From positions 20,398,001 to 20,462,000 of the forward strand of contig NC_091976.1 in assembly GCF_036711975.1 (NCBI RefSeq): a DNA stretch of 64,000 nucleotides, written 5' to 3'. Both the position numbers and the translations under genes were made by a program. This DNA comes from Onthophagus taurus. Taxonomy: Eukaryota > Arthropoda > Insecta > Coleoptera > Scarabaeidae. Below, in pieces: positions 1-12,645 of this stretch. The notes beneath the pieces were generated by a model. That model ran no database searches, was not told the origin of the DNA, and saw only the letters and a program-made list of their open reading frames with translations. Every line of letters starts with the position of its first letter. Position 1 is the first letter of the stretch.

Positions 1-640
1 TTTTTTATCACCTTTTTTGTAAAGTGGCAGAATAAGTCGGATTTCCCACCTTTTTTGCACTTACTCCTTTTTGCACACTTTATTGCAAATCTTCAAAACT
101 AGTAATATTCCTTGTTCTCCTATGTTTTTAACAGTTTCGGTTATAATTTTATCCTTTCCTGGTGCTTTGCCTGTCTTTAGCTGTTTAATAGTATCTAATT
201 TCTATTTGCTATTCTTGCAAAGTTTCTTGCTCTTCGTCTCTTTGGTGTTCTGTCGTTCTCATTGAGTAGATTTTGGAAATATTACTTTCATTATTTCTGT
301 TTTGTTAGTAATTTTCCTGCTTCATTTGCAATTGCTAAGCTATCGACTTTTTTGCCACCTCTAAAACTTTTTAAAACTTTGTAGAACAGCTTTTGGCTAC
401 TTTTCTGTCTTCTTTAGCTTGTTTCCGAAATCTTCCCATGTTTTTTGTTTTGATCGATGACCAACGACCTTTGTTCTTTGTACTTTCTGTTTCTTTCTTG
501 TTTTCTGTTGTAGTCCGTACGATTTTATGGCGTCTGGATATATTTTTCTTTTATCTGTTACCTTGTTTAACCTAGGCTCTTCTCTGTCTGTTCTTATTTT
601 TGCTTCCAATAGAAAATGATCGCTTTGTATTTCGTAGCTC
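1..640 (-). mobile_element. RTE-type retroposon fragment (linker to start of RT)
   Basis: Minus-strand reading gives broken pieces typical of RTE ORF2 between endonuclease and reverse transcriptase: a basic stretch with KTWEDFGNKL around 420-470, then near the left edge ILPLYKKGDKK, which resembles the start of the RT palm. Frames shift several times, so it is dead. The rest of the RT would lie left of the window. Confidence 0.55.
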
Positions 641-839
641 CTTTTAACTCTGACATCTTGTATTAAAGGTAAATAAATTATAAATATTTTTAAATAAGTA
701 ACAATAATTTATTTTACCTTTGGCTACTTTTTGATATTCAACTTTATAAGTAAAATAAGAAAAGGTCCAAGGGTAAACTCAAAGTATAAGAGAGTCTCGG
801 AATTTGTTAGCCGATCTCAAAAGAAGCAAAAACCGGAGT

Positions 840-1160
840 CTGTGACCGCGAAAGCCGAGTACAAAATGCGGGGTCAATGAAGGGCGGCGACGGCGGCGGC
901 GGTAGCGTCGATGGTAGAAGGGGCCTTCTGTAGCGAAAAGTATTCCAATTTTATTCGCAACAGCACCGAAGGAACTAACTCCGGTAACGAGTTTCGTGTG
1001 CCGGGTGCAAATGGGCCTCGAGCAACAGCGACCGATCCGAGCAGGCGTTGACGCCAGGAGTTGAGCACTTTCTGCCGCCGGCTATGCTAATCTGTATTCA
1101 TGGGTGGGGAACTAAAGTGCCTTCACCCACCCAGAATCCGTCGAACGTCGCATCACACAC
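840..1160. other. GC-rich patch with CGG-type microsatellite
   Basis: This stretch is clearly richer in G+C than its AT-rich surroundings and holds a short (CGG)n run near 888-902. Open frames on both strands are short and match no family I know. It may be a 5' untranslated or promoter region of an unseen gene, or a domesticated repeat. The 200 bases before it (641-839) show nothing. Confidence 0.3.
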
Positions 1161-1211
1161 CACCCTCGATTTTAATTGAATGTATTTTTACACATTCAAT
1201 CTGTTATCATA

Positions 1212-1785
1212 TACAGAGTGATTCACAACATATATGCATAATCTTGGGGATTTAATCCTCATGACAAATAATGACTAAAAGATGAAATGAATTGTAGTAA
1301 AAGCTTTTTAGTTTCCTAGATATCCGATATAATCGGCTACATCTAGATAATGTGTTTCCTGGAAGATGGATAGTTCGAGATGCTCCAATGGCCTGGCCAC
1401 CGTGATCGCCCAGCCTAAATCCTCTTAATTTTTACTTTTCGTGTCACTTAAAAAGCATAGTGTAAGCCACGGAAGTTAATACTGAGCAAATATTGCAAAA
1501 TCAGATGCATGCTGCTGCCAAGACAATCCGCCAACACACTGACTATCCCACTAGTCAGTGATCATCGTAGATTCGGGGAGCCCAATTAATACAAAATATG
1601 TAAAATAGCATATGCTGTGAACACTTGCTGTGATGTTGTTTCAAAATGTTCTATGCATTCTTGATTTGAGAGTAAATATCACAGATATCTATGAAACAGA
1701 AAATTTTGTACTATGAGGTATGTACTTATCTTGTATGAGGAGTAAATCCCAAAGTTTATGCGTATAGGTTGAGAATCACCCTGTA
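1212..1785 (+). mobile_element. Tc1/mariner-type MITE with transposase 3' remnant
   Basis: The element runs from TACAGAGTGATTC to GAATCACCCTGTA and is flanked by TA on both sides, the usual Tc1/mariner target duplication. The inverted ends stay similar for about 100 bases. Inside, the plus strand keeps a decayed transposase C-terminus (SLNPLNFYF, HLKSI, ATEVNTEQIL), which resembles the region around the last catalytic acid in these transposases. A relative lies at 58510-59165 with its remnant in the opposite orientation. Confidence 0.7.
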
Positions 1786-1918
1786 TATAAACATATAATA
1801 CGAAAAGAATTTTTTAATAACTACTTTGTACCTTTTCAAACTTGTTGCACTAAAAACTCTTTTCAATTGTCTCTAGAAAAGTAAATAGTATACATCGCCT
1901 TATTTTCGTCGCCGTTTC

Positions 1919-2160
1919 TTAGAACTTTCTTATTTTCCGCGCCGAGTGACGACGGTGGTGGTGGCGGCGATACGAAAAAGGGGGTCCGATGAAAGTCGTA
2001 ACGCCGGGGGCAGGTGGCGCTCTGCGAAAGATATTTATTGCATCATCCGGCGAGGGCAGTACGCGCACGGATTTTTCGGGGACGGGGCGACAGCTGCGCC
2101 CTTTCGGCACGTTCGTCCGCCCGCTGCAATATTACTTTCCACGCTTTATGATTCCAAGGG
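1919..2160. other. second GC-rich patch
   Basis: A second GC-rich block with GGTGGTGGCGGCG-like runs. Both strands are open for 60-90 codons, but composition explains that and nothing is recognisable. It could be a promoter or 5' UTR. From 2161 to 2880 I see only AT-rich sequence without a convincing gene. Confidence 0.25.
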
Positions 2161-2880
2161 AGTAGATCGCCTGTTTGTATTCCTTTCCTTGACCCTGTAC
2201 CCAACATACCCCCTTTATTAATCTCCCCTTTCGACTAGCGTCCTTTTTATTCACCAAAATATCTTTTATTCTACCTCAAAATATATCACAATTCCTTATT
2301 TTAACAAACATTTTTTTTATATCCCAATTTTACGCATCAACAAATCAAAAGAAAATATTTGTATTTCCTAAAACAGAAACTGCCATCTATTAACAAAGTT
2401 CCTATATAATACAAAGAGATTCCTATCACTTCAAAAATCAATTTAACAAAGTGTTCAGAATTAAAATCATTATGAGGCATCAACATCTCTCTCGATATTG
2501 CTACATCATCATTGTGGGCTGTTTTTATATTGACTAATCTTTAGACAACACAATAATAATAAACCAATTTATTGACTGCAATCAAGAAAAATAAATACAA
2601 AATACGATAATATAACATCATCAGACTTAAACTTTATGCAGTCAAACGAAGTCCAGATAACAGTTTCCAAAGATCCTGTTCTACTCAACCAGGAGTTGAA
2701 CGTTCAAACGTTCAAGATAATAAAACAAAAACCTAGAACTGTTAGCGTATATCGTTTTCCACTCTTATGTAACTAATTATGAAGAAAGAAAGATAAAAAG
2801 AAATAAAAATAATAACATTCGTTCGCTTCAACGTCAGAACACCGAGGCAGCATAAACGTTTTGTTGTGATCTTTGTTAAT

Positions 2881-4800
2881 AAGGCGTCGCGCAACTTTAT
2901 TTTAAAAATGTCGGGCCTTTTATACTTGAGATTAGAAGGACAGGCATCATACTCCTTAGCAATATTGTATGAAAATGATCGCTCAAAGAGAGCTGTTTTG
3001 TGAACATGGTAATGGTGCTTTTATGCCTAAGGTTTAGATTATGTATGTCTGTCCTAAAAGTGATTTTATTATACAAGTAGGGTGGTGTTTTCGTGATAAC
3101 TACTTTACTTGCGAGGCACAGAAAATAGTATTTAAAACGGTTTCTTATGTTTAACCACCCTGCATTACTTATAGTGTGAGATATAGTTTCATGCTTTCTG
3201 ATCCCGTAAATGAAACGAAGACAATTATTCTGAACTTTTTGAATGCGATGCAAATCAAATTCCATTAAACCATACATGGTCGCACAAATATCTTTTAGCA
3301 GAAGATTTAGAAGAGCTGCGTATGCCTTCCTTATACACGAGAATAGTGAAACCAAGATTAGAGTCAAACACCACTCCCAAATTTCTTGCCTCCTGAAACA
3401 CGACCAGTCGCTCACCGTTCAATAAAACATTGACATTATCAGCTGATAAATTGCCAAAGGTAACTATTATTGATTTGGTTGTGTTGAGTATTAGCGCCAA
3501 TTTGATGGAGTACTCCGAGAGTACTAGAAGATCTGCGTTTAATTTTGTACATGACAAGGTAGCGTGCTCTCTTCGAAAAGTCAAATACAGCTGAATATCA
3601 TCAGCCTACATGTGTACTGACGAGTGTTTAACACATTTGGGCAATTGAGAGGTGTACAGAGTAAATAGTAGCGAAGCTAACGAAGATCCCTGAGGCACAC
3701 TAGCCTCCACAGGTAAGGAAGCCGAAAATTCCTCTCCCAATCTCACCATCTGGACTCGGCCAGAAAGGAAGCTGTTTATAAGAGACACTGCCGACTCAGA
3801 TATACCAACATAATGCAAGAGGGATAACAGCATTCGGTGGTTGACTTTGTCAAAAGCCTTGCTGTAATCCAGGAGCACAACCACTCCACTCTGACCATCA
3901 TCGCGAGCCCTCAAGAGATCATGACGTTTAATAAGGCAGTGGCACAACTATAACTAGGTCGAAAACCGGATTGGAACGGAGGCAGCACATTGTGTTCATC
4001 CATATATGTACGCAGCTGAACCTCCATACACTTTTCCAAGACTTTGGACAGAACTGGAAGAATACTGATAGGACGTACGTCCCCGAAATTACAAGGATTC
4101 ACTTTTTTGGTAAGGGCATTATAACAGCAGACTTCCAGGCATCGGAAAATACTGATTGCTCAAGGCAGGCGTTCACGATGTGCACAATGTATGGCAGTTC
4201 GGAATGTATTTTCTGATATTTACTTCATCGGTTCCAGCAGCTGTCGATTTGATTCCGTTTAATGCACTTATTATTGTAGGGGTATCAACTGTTTTAAAAG
4301 AAAACCAGTCATGGTATTCAGCAAAAAGAGTATTTGTATTATAAAACGTAAGTAAAACAGTATCTACATCAGTATGGCCGACAGATTTTAGAAAATGATC
4401 TGTGCAGGAATAATTGGCTTGGGCTTTTTCCAGATGTACAACCTATTTAACAGTCTCCAACTACTCTGCCTGTCCATATTTTTAAATGTGCTATTGAAAT
4501 AACCTTTGTTCTTCTAAATGTACCCAGAGCCTGTTCTCTGAGATTCATCATAAACTTAATATTGGGCGTTATCCATGGAGTAAAAGGCTTAGAAGTCCTA
4601 AAAGGACGCACCGGTGCATGTAGATTCAACAGTATCAACAGACGAGAGTTTAAGAAGTTTACTTTTTGATTAATATCATTCATATGATAGATGTTATAAA
4701 GAGGTAAACAAGCGAGATCACGCCTTAAGTCGTAGTCATCCATGCCAGATATATTCCTGCACAATCTGACATAACTTGTGTCTAACACAAAACTCAACAT
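2881..4800 (-). mobile_element. Jockey-like non-LTR retrotransposon, ORF2 remnant
   Basis: Read on the minus strand from 4800 down, the pieces follow ORF2 order: a linker after the endonuclease (FTPWITPNIKFMM), RT start (DVRPISILPVLSKVLEK), the QSGFRPSYSC motif, LLDYSKAFDKVNHRML, VPQGSSLASLLFTLY, then the catalytic box near 3605, and a C-terminal segment (IQKVQNNCLRFIYG). The catalytic YADD box reads stop-A-D-D, and several frameshifts separate the pieces, so the copy cannot encode an active RT. Its 3' end lies near 2880. Confidence 0.75.
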
Positions 4801-4973
4801 TAAAGTTATTTATTCAGTGAATTTCAGTTAAGATGCAATATACAAGAATATATTTCTATAGAAGTCCAGGACGTACCTACTTACTTTGTCCCACATAAAG
4901 TCAATATAATTTGACATTACAGTAAAACCTTGATATAACGGATCAATACGAGGAAAGCAGTGTCTGTTGTAGC

Positions 4974-6210
4974 CAGTGATGGGCGCTGGGTAAATACGAG
5001 GAGGGTAGGTATTTCTAAAATGCAAACAGCGGGTATAAAAGTGATACCAGTAAAAATATATCAGATTCCAAAAAAAAATGAAGAGGAAGATGATGAGACG
5101 TTGAAGCCGAGGAATTGTCAACAATCAAAGACGAATCTGTCGTAATTTAGATTAGATCAAGTTATTATGGTTATGATCAAGAAGCCCTCCGCTTCCATTG
5201 TTGGACATAGACCTCCCCTATTCTCTTCCATTCGATTCTAATCTGTGCTGTCTGAATCCAATTGTTGATCATTCCTTTGACGTCTACTTCGTCTGCTCGC
5301 TCGCGGTCTCCGCCCAAGCAATCGTTTTATCCACTGCTCATTCTTCATTCGCGCGACATGACCCGCCCAGTTCCACTTAAGCTTTGCCACAATGTTGACC
5401 ACTTCTTCATAGGTCTTCATTTCGTATGTATTCTCTCAGAGTTAGACCCAGGATCGACCTCTCCATCTATCTTTGCGTTACTTGGACCCTCCTGGCAGTG
5501 GCTACCGTTAATGTTAAAGCTTCAGAGCCTTATGTCATAACTGGAAAAACGCTTTGATTGAAGGCCTTTTCTCTTGAAGATGTCTCCAAGCTTCCCGTAG
5601 GCTGCCCATACGAGTGTGGTCGTTCTGTTTAGTTCGCTTGTTTGATTATCTCTCAATACACGAACCTCATAGCCAAGATATACATAGCTGTCAACCCTCT
5701 TCATCTCATTATCGCCAATGTTGATGTTAGAGCTGGGAACAAGATTTGTCATAAATTTTGATTTCTCTTCGCTGATATTTAGCCCGACTCTTGCACACAC
5801 CTCCTTTAAGTCGGTCAGCATTAGTTTAATCTTTCCAATGTTATCCGAAATAAGAACTACATCGTCCGCATAGCGCGTAACTACATGCGTTTTTGGGTCC
5901 AATTCAATTGTTTAAATGCACTCTCCAGGACTGTGATGAACAATTTGGGTTCTACTCTCTGGTACTTCTACTCTCTTCAGTACTTTCATGCAATTTTACC
6001 GTCATTGTAGCATTCTTGTAGATGTTATAAATAAGTTTGGTATATCGATAATCGACTCTGCATTCTTGAAGTGCTTGCAAAACTGCCATCAACTCAATTT
6101 AAATTAAATTTTATAAATACCTCTAAATACCCATCTTGGGTAAATACCCCCAGGTATATATCCAGGAAATTTACCCTTGAAAATAAATACCCGGGTATTT
6201 AACAACACTG
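4974..6210. mobile_element. hAT-like element carrying an RTE insertion
   Basis: The left end reads CAGTGATGGGCGCTGGGTAAA and the right end, inverted, CAGTGTTGTTAAATAC. The 8 bases before the left end (gttgtagc) and after the right end (gttatagc) match at 7 of 8 positions, as expected for a hAT 8-bp target duplication. Most of the interior is an RTE fragment, so this looks like a nested insertion. No hAT transposase sequence remains. Confidence 0.5.
5160..6105 (-). mobile_element. RTE retroposon 3' fragment
   Basis: The minus strand encodes the second half of an RTE ORF: LKECRVDYRYTKLIY-like sequence near 6050, an intact TRYADDVVLISD catalytic box near 5870, YVYLGYEVRVLRD, a WAAYGKL thumb region, then the conserved KWNWAGHVARM tail near 5370 and an IGEVYVQQW-like end near 5200. 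Stops and frameshifts break it. The 5' half is missing, as usual for truncated retroposons. Confidence 0.7.
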
Positions 6211-6239
6211 GTTATAGCTTAATAAAAATATACAACAAT

Positions 6240-6750
6240 CTAGCGCTGAATAACAAATAAAACTAGACTAACCCTAGAACTAATACTAGACTTAGAACTG
6301 GAAACATTAAGTTTAGCCGTACTTCTCTTAAGATGACTGATAGGTGGTAGTTAGCGCTAGTTAGGATAAAATATCACTATGTTGCATATTTTCATTGAAC
6401 TAAAACTAGAACTAACACTAGACCTAGAACTAGAATCATTCGGGTTTAGCCGTCTTGAAAGACTTGCGGCTAAATCCGAATGTTTCTAGTTCTTGGTCTA
6501 GTGTTGGTTCTAGTTTTGCACTATCACTAGAACTAACACAAGACCTAGAACTAGAATCATTCGGGTTTAGCCGTCTTGAAAGACGTGTGGCTAAATCCGA
6601 ATGTTTCTAGTTCTAGGTCGATTGTTACTTCAAGTTTTAATTATTACCCAGCGTTAGATTGTGGTATATTTTTATTGAACGAAAAGTAGAACTAACACTA
6701 GATCTAGAACCAGAAACATTCGGATTTAGCAGAGCGTCTCTTAAGACGGA
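6240..6750. repeat. cluster of palindromic CTAGAACTAG-type repeats
   Basis: Four related units carry the words ctagaactaacactagac, ctagaactagaa and a core attcgg-tttagccg. In the middle two units the core is followed by its own reverse complement (cggctaaatccgaatg), so each can form a hairpin of about 60 bases. Spacing is irregular. There is no coding sequence. A short piece of the same word set recurs at about 58690. Confidence 0.6.
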
Positions 6751-6946
6751 AACTCAGAAATATCATAAGGATGTCATCTTTTCCAAGCAAAACTTTTCTT
6801 ATGCAAAACTACCCAATGCTTGTACTATTAAGCTATGTTGCATTTTATGTGGAACAGTGCAAGTGTATAGTAGTTTCGTAACTATGGTTACTGCATTCAT
6901 ATATTGTGATTTATATGAAATTTCCAGTATTTGTCAACAATAAAAT

Positions 6947-7228
6947 ATGTCTAATCAAAAAAATAACAAAAATTTAAAAGTAGGTTCAAGTCCGATGATG
7001 ACTGTAAATGAAATTAAAGAAACGTGGAAAAATACATTTTCAGACTGGAATAGAATATTAGAAGTGATGAAAACGGGTTTAACAAAAGCAAGTAAAAATT
7101 TAGCAAGGGTTGGGGAAGCTGTGAAAAAGCATTCAAAAAAGAATTGTACATCAAATAAGTCCTTAGAAGAATTAAAAAATAATAAAACGGACGAGGAATC
7201 TTTTGGGTCAACAATTTCTAATAAATAA
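6947..7228 (+). CDS. small lysine-rich protein, unknown
   Basis: A 93-residue ORF that I do not recognise. It is rich in Lys, Asn and Ser, has no signal peptide or membrane segment, and its middle (residues about 18-62, VNEIKETWKNTFSDW onward) is likely helical. A polyadenylation signal AATAAA follows at 7261, and the ORF converges on the galectin gene with about 110 bases between the two stop codons. It could be a real small gene or the last exon of a larger one; the palindromic repeats just upstream leave little room for a normal promoter. Confidence 0.35.
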   Translation: MSNQKNNKNLKVGSSPMMTVNEIKETWKNTFSDWNRILEVMKTGLTKASKNLARVGEAVKKHSKKNCTSNKSLEELKNNKTDEESFGSTISNK

Positions 7229-7339
7229 TTTAAAATGTTTATTATTTAACAATGACAAATAATAAAAATAGCCATAAAAAGTATAGAGTAAGTTTAAAAA
7301 AAATAATTTACTATAGAAATATTAATTAAGTAAAGCGTT

Positions 7340-8522
7340 TTATTTTTTGGATTGTTTTGGCGATTTATTAGTTTGATTAAGTACACGTGATCTTTCTCGT
7401 TGATGCATTGAAACGTTATAAAGTTCAAGATCACCTGTGATGTAGACATACATTATTTTGTCGACGGGACGTTTAATCCGAAATTCTGCAATCATTTTTC
7501 CCTGTGACCATATCGTAAATGCATCGTAATCGTTACGAATTTGGACTAAAAAATCGTTTCCAGCTAAAAATGGACAAACCGGCGCCCTTTCCTCTGCTCC
7601 CCAATTTCCATCGTACCAAGCGTTTCTAACGAATACATCAGAACCATTCATGGCATCTTTAAAAAACATTTATTATTAAAAATTATTAATGAAACAAATT
7701 AATCTTACTAAATCTTGGGTTTAAATGCAATGGGATATTTGGATGTGGCCAAATATACGGAGATTCTTGTAAATTAATAAAGAAAGTTTGTGGGAGCAAT
7801 TTTAGTCTTCCAGCAACATCTAACTCCCAACCGACACCAAAAGGCTGAGGTAATTTTCCTACAAATGGCAGTCTCTAAATAATCATTTAGTAGAACTTTA
7901 CACCCTCCCAATTACTTACCAGGTTATCTTTGGTTTCATCCCCTATCTTAATATCAATAGGTGTAACATTATCGGGATAAGTCTTGAACGTTTTGGTTTT
8001 AACATCCTTTACCTCAACCAATCCTCGGACTTCCAAAGCAACAATAGAACCCAACGGCATACGGTACGTAAAGGCACACCAATCTTCACCATCTATCGAT
8101 ACCCTAAATTCGCGTTCCGTGGCGAAAAAGTCTACTTTAAAACTTTTATCTTTTTGAAACATAAAAGGCATGTTGCTGCTTGTTTCTTCTTCACCCCAAT
8201 ATCCTCTTATACGACAATTTCTGACTATGTATCTTTGTTCCATGCGAGGATTGAAATGAAAAGCTATATCTGAATTCGGTTGTTTGTTGCAGATTAAATT
8301 TATTGAAAATCTAACAAAAAAAATTTTAAAATTTTTAGTCTATAAAAAAAAAAGCATTTACCTTTTGCATTTTTTTAGTACTGTTCCTTCTATTGTTATT
8401 AAAGATCCAATGGTGAGTTGAGTCAAATCATACAACGTCAAATTTAATGAAGCCTGCGGAGGAGACGGTTTAACAGAAGTAAGTTTACTCTTTTTTTGTA
8501 CTTTAGGATGATCATTTAACAT
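7340..8522 (-). CDS. two-domain (tandem-repeat) galectin
   Basis: Beta-galactoside-binding lectin assembled from four exons on the minus strand: 8522-8362, 8310-7920, 7874-7709 and 7656-7340, giving 344 residues. All joins keep phase, and introns are 45-52 bp. The first carbohydrate domain (about residues 27-175) has H72-F-N74-P-R76, N85 and W92-G-E-E; the second (about 190-325) has H234-L-N236-P-R238, N251 and W258-G-A-E-E. These are the canonical sugar-contact residues, so both sites look able to bind. There is no signal peptide, as usual for galectins (secreted by non-classical routes). An in-frame stop lies 24 bases upstream of the ATG and supports this start. The only AATAAA in minus orientation found downstream is at 7238-7243. 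Confidence 0.85.
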
Positions 8523-8707
8523 TTTAATTAAGTGTTTATTGCTTCAAACATCGTATTAGGTAATTATAAGGGAATAAGCGATTGCGTAGCTATAAAATAA
8601 TACTTTAGTAATTTCATATGGAGAAAGTTTTTGAAATGGTAATTTTTTTATATTGAATTTGTTTTTGAGTTGCAAGAATGAACGACATTATGACAAAACA
8701 CCTAAAT

Positions 8708-10446
8708 TATTGACTATTCTTTTGACATTAAACGTCATTTGGTAACTATTCCACAATAACACGGAAATTTTGCGTTTTAAAACTTTTTTGGCAAAATGTG
8801 TATTTTACATGACATCATTGTTGTCGAAGAAGAAATCAAATTTTTCAGTAAGTCATAAATTTGTACCAAAACAAGAATAAATAGTGATGCTGAATCAAGT
8901 GAAATTGATTCTTGGCCCTATCAAATGATGAGAGGGTTTTTGATGCATATTGCAATGGCAAAGAATGCTAGAATATTGATTTTTGACGAGATGACTATTT
9001 GCGTGGTTGGAATAAAATTGGATTTGGAACGGTTTGCCACGTTTGAGAATTGTCATCGCTGCTCTATTGAGGTAGCTAAAGATACTCACAATAAGTATTC
9101 ATTTCTGCCGCGCAAAAAATCGCGCGGGAATCTAGGAAATCTTCACTTTCTTGGTCGTTTAGTGACTGATTAACCAATGTTATTGACTTATATAATAATA
9201 ATATACGACTAATGGTCAAACCAGGAAAATTTTAAGTGTACATAAGATGTTCAACATGTGATAAAATAACTAACGTTGTGGTGTTATATTTAAAGTTGAT
9301 AGATTACGGTAGCTGTACTACCCTTGGTAGATATTGTAGCCTGCTATTGCTTTTCTGACGTTAATAACCTGACTTTGAATGTTCCTGAATTGAGTGTTAT
9401 GCTAGTAGAGCATGAAAATCTCTCATTGATAGTGGTTCTTCATATTCATTGTTCGCAGCAACTTTAGACATGGTAATTTTGGTAGTCTGTACAATGATTT
9501 CTTATAATTTGTCGTTTCTGAAAGACGTATCTAATGCTTTTAATGCTCACAATGGATTTATACTAGATTTGACTACTATGACAAGAATTTGAAAGACTGC
9601 CAAAGATTATCAAGTCTAAAGTAAAGGCTGATTATCAGATGTTGTACTCAGGAACTTTGAAACTTTGTGTTATTTTTGCTAAGGTTCCAAATTATGAAAA
9701 CATTACGACATTATTCGTATGTTTATGCCTAAATAATTTGGTCAGTTAACTCTTGGGCCTCTAAACTGTGATGAATTTGATGAAATTTCCAAAGCATCTT
9801 TCTGGCTAAGTTTCTAGAGGGATGTTATTTATAGTTATTCTTCGAAGACACATCGAAAACACATCAATACATTTTTTTCCAAAGTTGAGCGGAGTTAATT
9901 TTTGCCTTGCTTTATCTCTCATTACCTCATGTCTTTGCGATGACTGTAATTCTGCCTCAAGACTCTAAACCGACGTTTACTTCTACTTTAACTAGTACTT
10001 TAATCATAAAGAACTTAGTACATCTGCAGTTTGCTTCTCATATTTAGGCATACATAGCTGATTTGAAAATTTATTGCAGAGTTGATACTAAGTCTAAAAT
10101 GTGTTAAATGCTAAAAATTAAAGCAAGACTTGAAAGATGCAAAATGTTATTGTGGAATAAAACCGAGTTAAATCATGATTAATAATGTTCATAGAAGTGT
10201 TCAAACAATTATGCAAATAAATTTACTGCGAAAAATAAGGTAAAACAAACTTTTTGATTAAAAAGAAATGATAAAAATTAAAGTAAATATTTTCCAAGAA
10301 TACCTTGATTTATAATTTTATTATAAAATAATGAAAAAATGTTATTTTTTTAAATAAAAAGATTAGATAACTTTTGACCTATAAAATAAACGCTTTTTGC
10401 TAGTTTTTTTATTGATTCATTTTAAATCCCAGCCCAAGGTAATAGT
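8708..10446 (+). repeat. direct repeat, copy 1, with decayed ORFs
   Basis: This block and 10484-11795 start with the same sequence (gacattaaacgtcatttgg) and end with the same sequence (tttaaatcccagcccaagg), and they match along most of their length. Copy 1 has about 300 extra bases (roughly 8990-9350). The plus strand holds broken open frames, the longest at 8925-9173 (82 codons), that I cannot assign. Later pieces (FGQLTLGP, SFWLS) look protein-derived. The unit may be an old gene, element or integrated sequence. Confidence 0.6.
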
Positions 10447-10483
10447 TCAATAAAATAAACAATACTCCAGCTAAAATAAAATG

Positions 10484-11795
10484 ACTATTTTTATGACATT
10501 AAACGTCATTTGGTAACTATTCCACAATAACACGGAAATTTTGCGTTTTAAACTTTTTTGGCAAAACGTGTATTTTTCATGACATCATTTTTGTCGAAGA
10601 AGAAATCAAATTTTTCAACAAGTCATAAATTTGTACCAAAACAAGAATAAATAGTGATGGTGAATCAAGTAAAATTGATTCATGGCCCTATCAAATGATG
10701 AGAGGGGTTTTCGTGCATACCATTGCAATGGCAAAGAATGCTAGAATATTGATTTTTGAATTGGAGTTGGAACGGTCTGCCGCGTTTGCCTGCTATTGCT
10801 TTTCTGACGTTAATTACCCGACTTTGAATGTTCCTGAATTGAGTGTTATGCTGGTAGAGCATGAAGAGCTCTCAATGATAGCAATTTTTCTTATTCATTG
10901 TTCGTAGCAACTTTAGACATGGTAATTTTGATACTCTGTACAATGAATTCTTATAATTTGTCGTTTCTGAAAGACGTATCTAATGCTTTTAATGCTCAAA
11001 ATGGATTTATACTAGATTTGATTACAATGACAAGAATTTGAAAGACTGCAAAAGATTATCAAGTTTAAAACAAAGGCTGCTTATCAGATATTGCACTCAG
11101 GAACTTTGAAACTTTGTGTTATTTTTGCTAAGGTTCCAAGATTATGAAAACATTCCGACATTATTTATATGTTTATGCCTAAATATTTTGGTCAGTTAAC
11201 TCTTGGACCTCTAGACTATGATGAATCTGATGAAATTTCCAAAGCATCTTTCTGGCTAAGTTTATGGAATGATGCTATTTATAGTTATTCTTTGAAAACA
11301 CAATACATTTTTTTTTCGAACTTGAGCGGGGTTAATTTTTTAATTTTTAATTTTTCCTCATGTCTTTGCGATCAGTGTAATTTTGCCTCAAGGCTCTAAA
11401 CCAACGTTTACTTCTGCTTTAACTAGTACTTTAACCATAAAGAACTTGGTAAGGACCACCAATAAGGACTTGAACAAGACTTGAAAGATGCAAAATGTTA
11501 CTGTGGAATAGAACCGAGTTAAATCATGATTAATAATGTTCATAGAAGTGTTCAAATAATTATGCAAATAAATTTACTGCGAAAAATAAGGTAAAACAAA
11601 CTTTTTGATTAAAAAGAAATGATAAAAATTAAAGTAAATATTTTCCAAGAATTTCATGATTTATAATTTTATTATTAAATAATGAAAAAATGTTATTTTT
11701 TTAAATAAAAAGATTAGATAACTTTTGACCTATAAAATAAACGCTTTTTTTAGTTTTTTTATTTATTCATTTTAAATCCCAGCCCAAGGTAAAAC
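10484..11795 (+). repeat. direct repeat, copy 2, with decayed ORFs
   Basis: Second copy of the unit, separated from the first by about 37 bases. It has a deletion of about 300 bases but keeps a longer late frame at 11169-11399 (MPKYFGQLTLGPLDYDESDE onward) that is interrupted in copy 1. The two copies therefore preserve different parts of one ancestral coding sequence. No terminal inverted repeats or LTR pattern was seen. Confidence 0.6.
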
Positions 11796-11938
11796 AATGA
11801 CTCATTTCCGAACTATAAAATCAACGTAAAACAAAACATCGATAATAAATCGCGACTAAAAATATTTAACATTAACAGAAACCTGTTCTTTATCATATTT
11901 ATAAACCAACAATTTTGATTTAATTATTTTTAGCTTAC

Positions 11939-12638
11939 ATCTCCAAGGTCTTCAGAACTCATTTGATTAGAGTTCTCCTCCTTTAACCTTTGGTGTTGTT
12001 TCGTTTTCTTACTAAAACACGAACAACAACAACAACAAAAACATTGACGTGGATTCTCGTCGACCGCCTCCTCATCCATTCTCTATCGTACTAAAACTTT
12101 CACATTGAACGCCCAACAACGTTTATAAATACAACCTGTTCATTACGAATACAACTCACGAATACGGGTCATATACATAAATATACTTTATAATCATTAT
12201 CGAAAAAAATATTTACAAAGATTGCGCAGTGTATCACGTGGATTATTTTGTGTAGAATTTTTAGGTTATATGTTTAAGCTGGAATTAGGGGATGATCGAT
12301 AAAAATATAAAAAGCCTTTTAGGTCCTAGTAAATAGAAAATGATTTAAAAATGAATTAAAAAAAAAATAAAATTATTACCTCACCATCATCACTTTCAAC
12401 CGGTTTCTTTGCAAACATCTCAAATACTACTGGATTATCCACTCTATGTAATAAATATCTGGTAATGTTCCAGCTAAAATAAAATCAATACCATACCGTT
12501 ATCTAGGAACAAAACGGTATTTTATGAGTTTCACCATAGGAGTTATGTACAGGATAAAACGATTTACAAGGTTGGATTATTAATGGAAAGATAAGGTAAA
12601 CCAATAAACCAACAAACGTGACAAACGGTAAATCGCAT
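11939..12638 (-). CDS. predicted small gene with cysteine string (partial)
   Basis: Three possible coding exons on the minus strand. 12473-12380 has a clean acceptor (attttattttag) and donor and encodes WNITRYLLHRVDNPVVFEMF plus an acidic tail. 12079-11939 encodes a 47-residue piece starting MDEEAVDENPRQ, with the cysteine string CFCCCCCSCF, followed by donor GTAAGC; reading through the donor gives a stop after two codons. A possible first exon 12638-12568 (MRFTVCHVCWFIG) joins the middle exon in phase. Cysteine strings like this are palmitoylated and occur near the N-terminus of RZ-type RGS proteins (RGS17/19/20, fly Dhit), but no RGS domain was found. The exon grouping is a guess. Confidence 0.3.
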
Positions 12639-12639
12639 A

Positions 12640-12645
12640 TTTATT
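12640..12645 (-). terminator. candidate poly(A) signal of the Rap-GAP gene
   Basis: AATAAA on the minus strand, about 690 bases beyond the stop codon at 13336. It is the first clear signal after the stop, so 12.65-13.33 kb is taken as 3' UTR. That stretch is AT-rich with a short AG repeat near 12740. Confidence 0.4.
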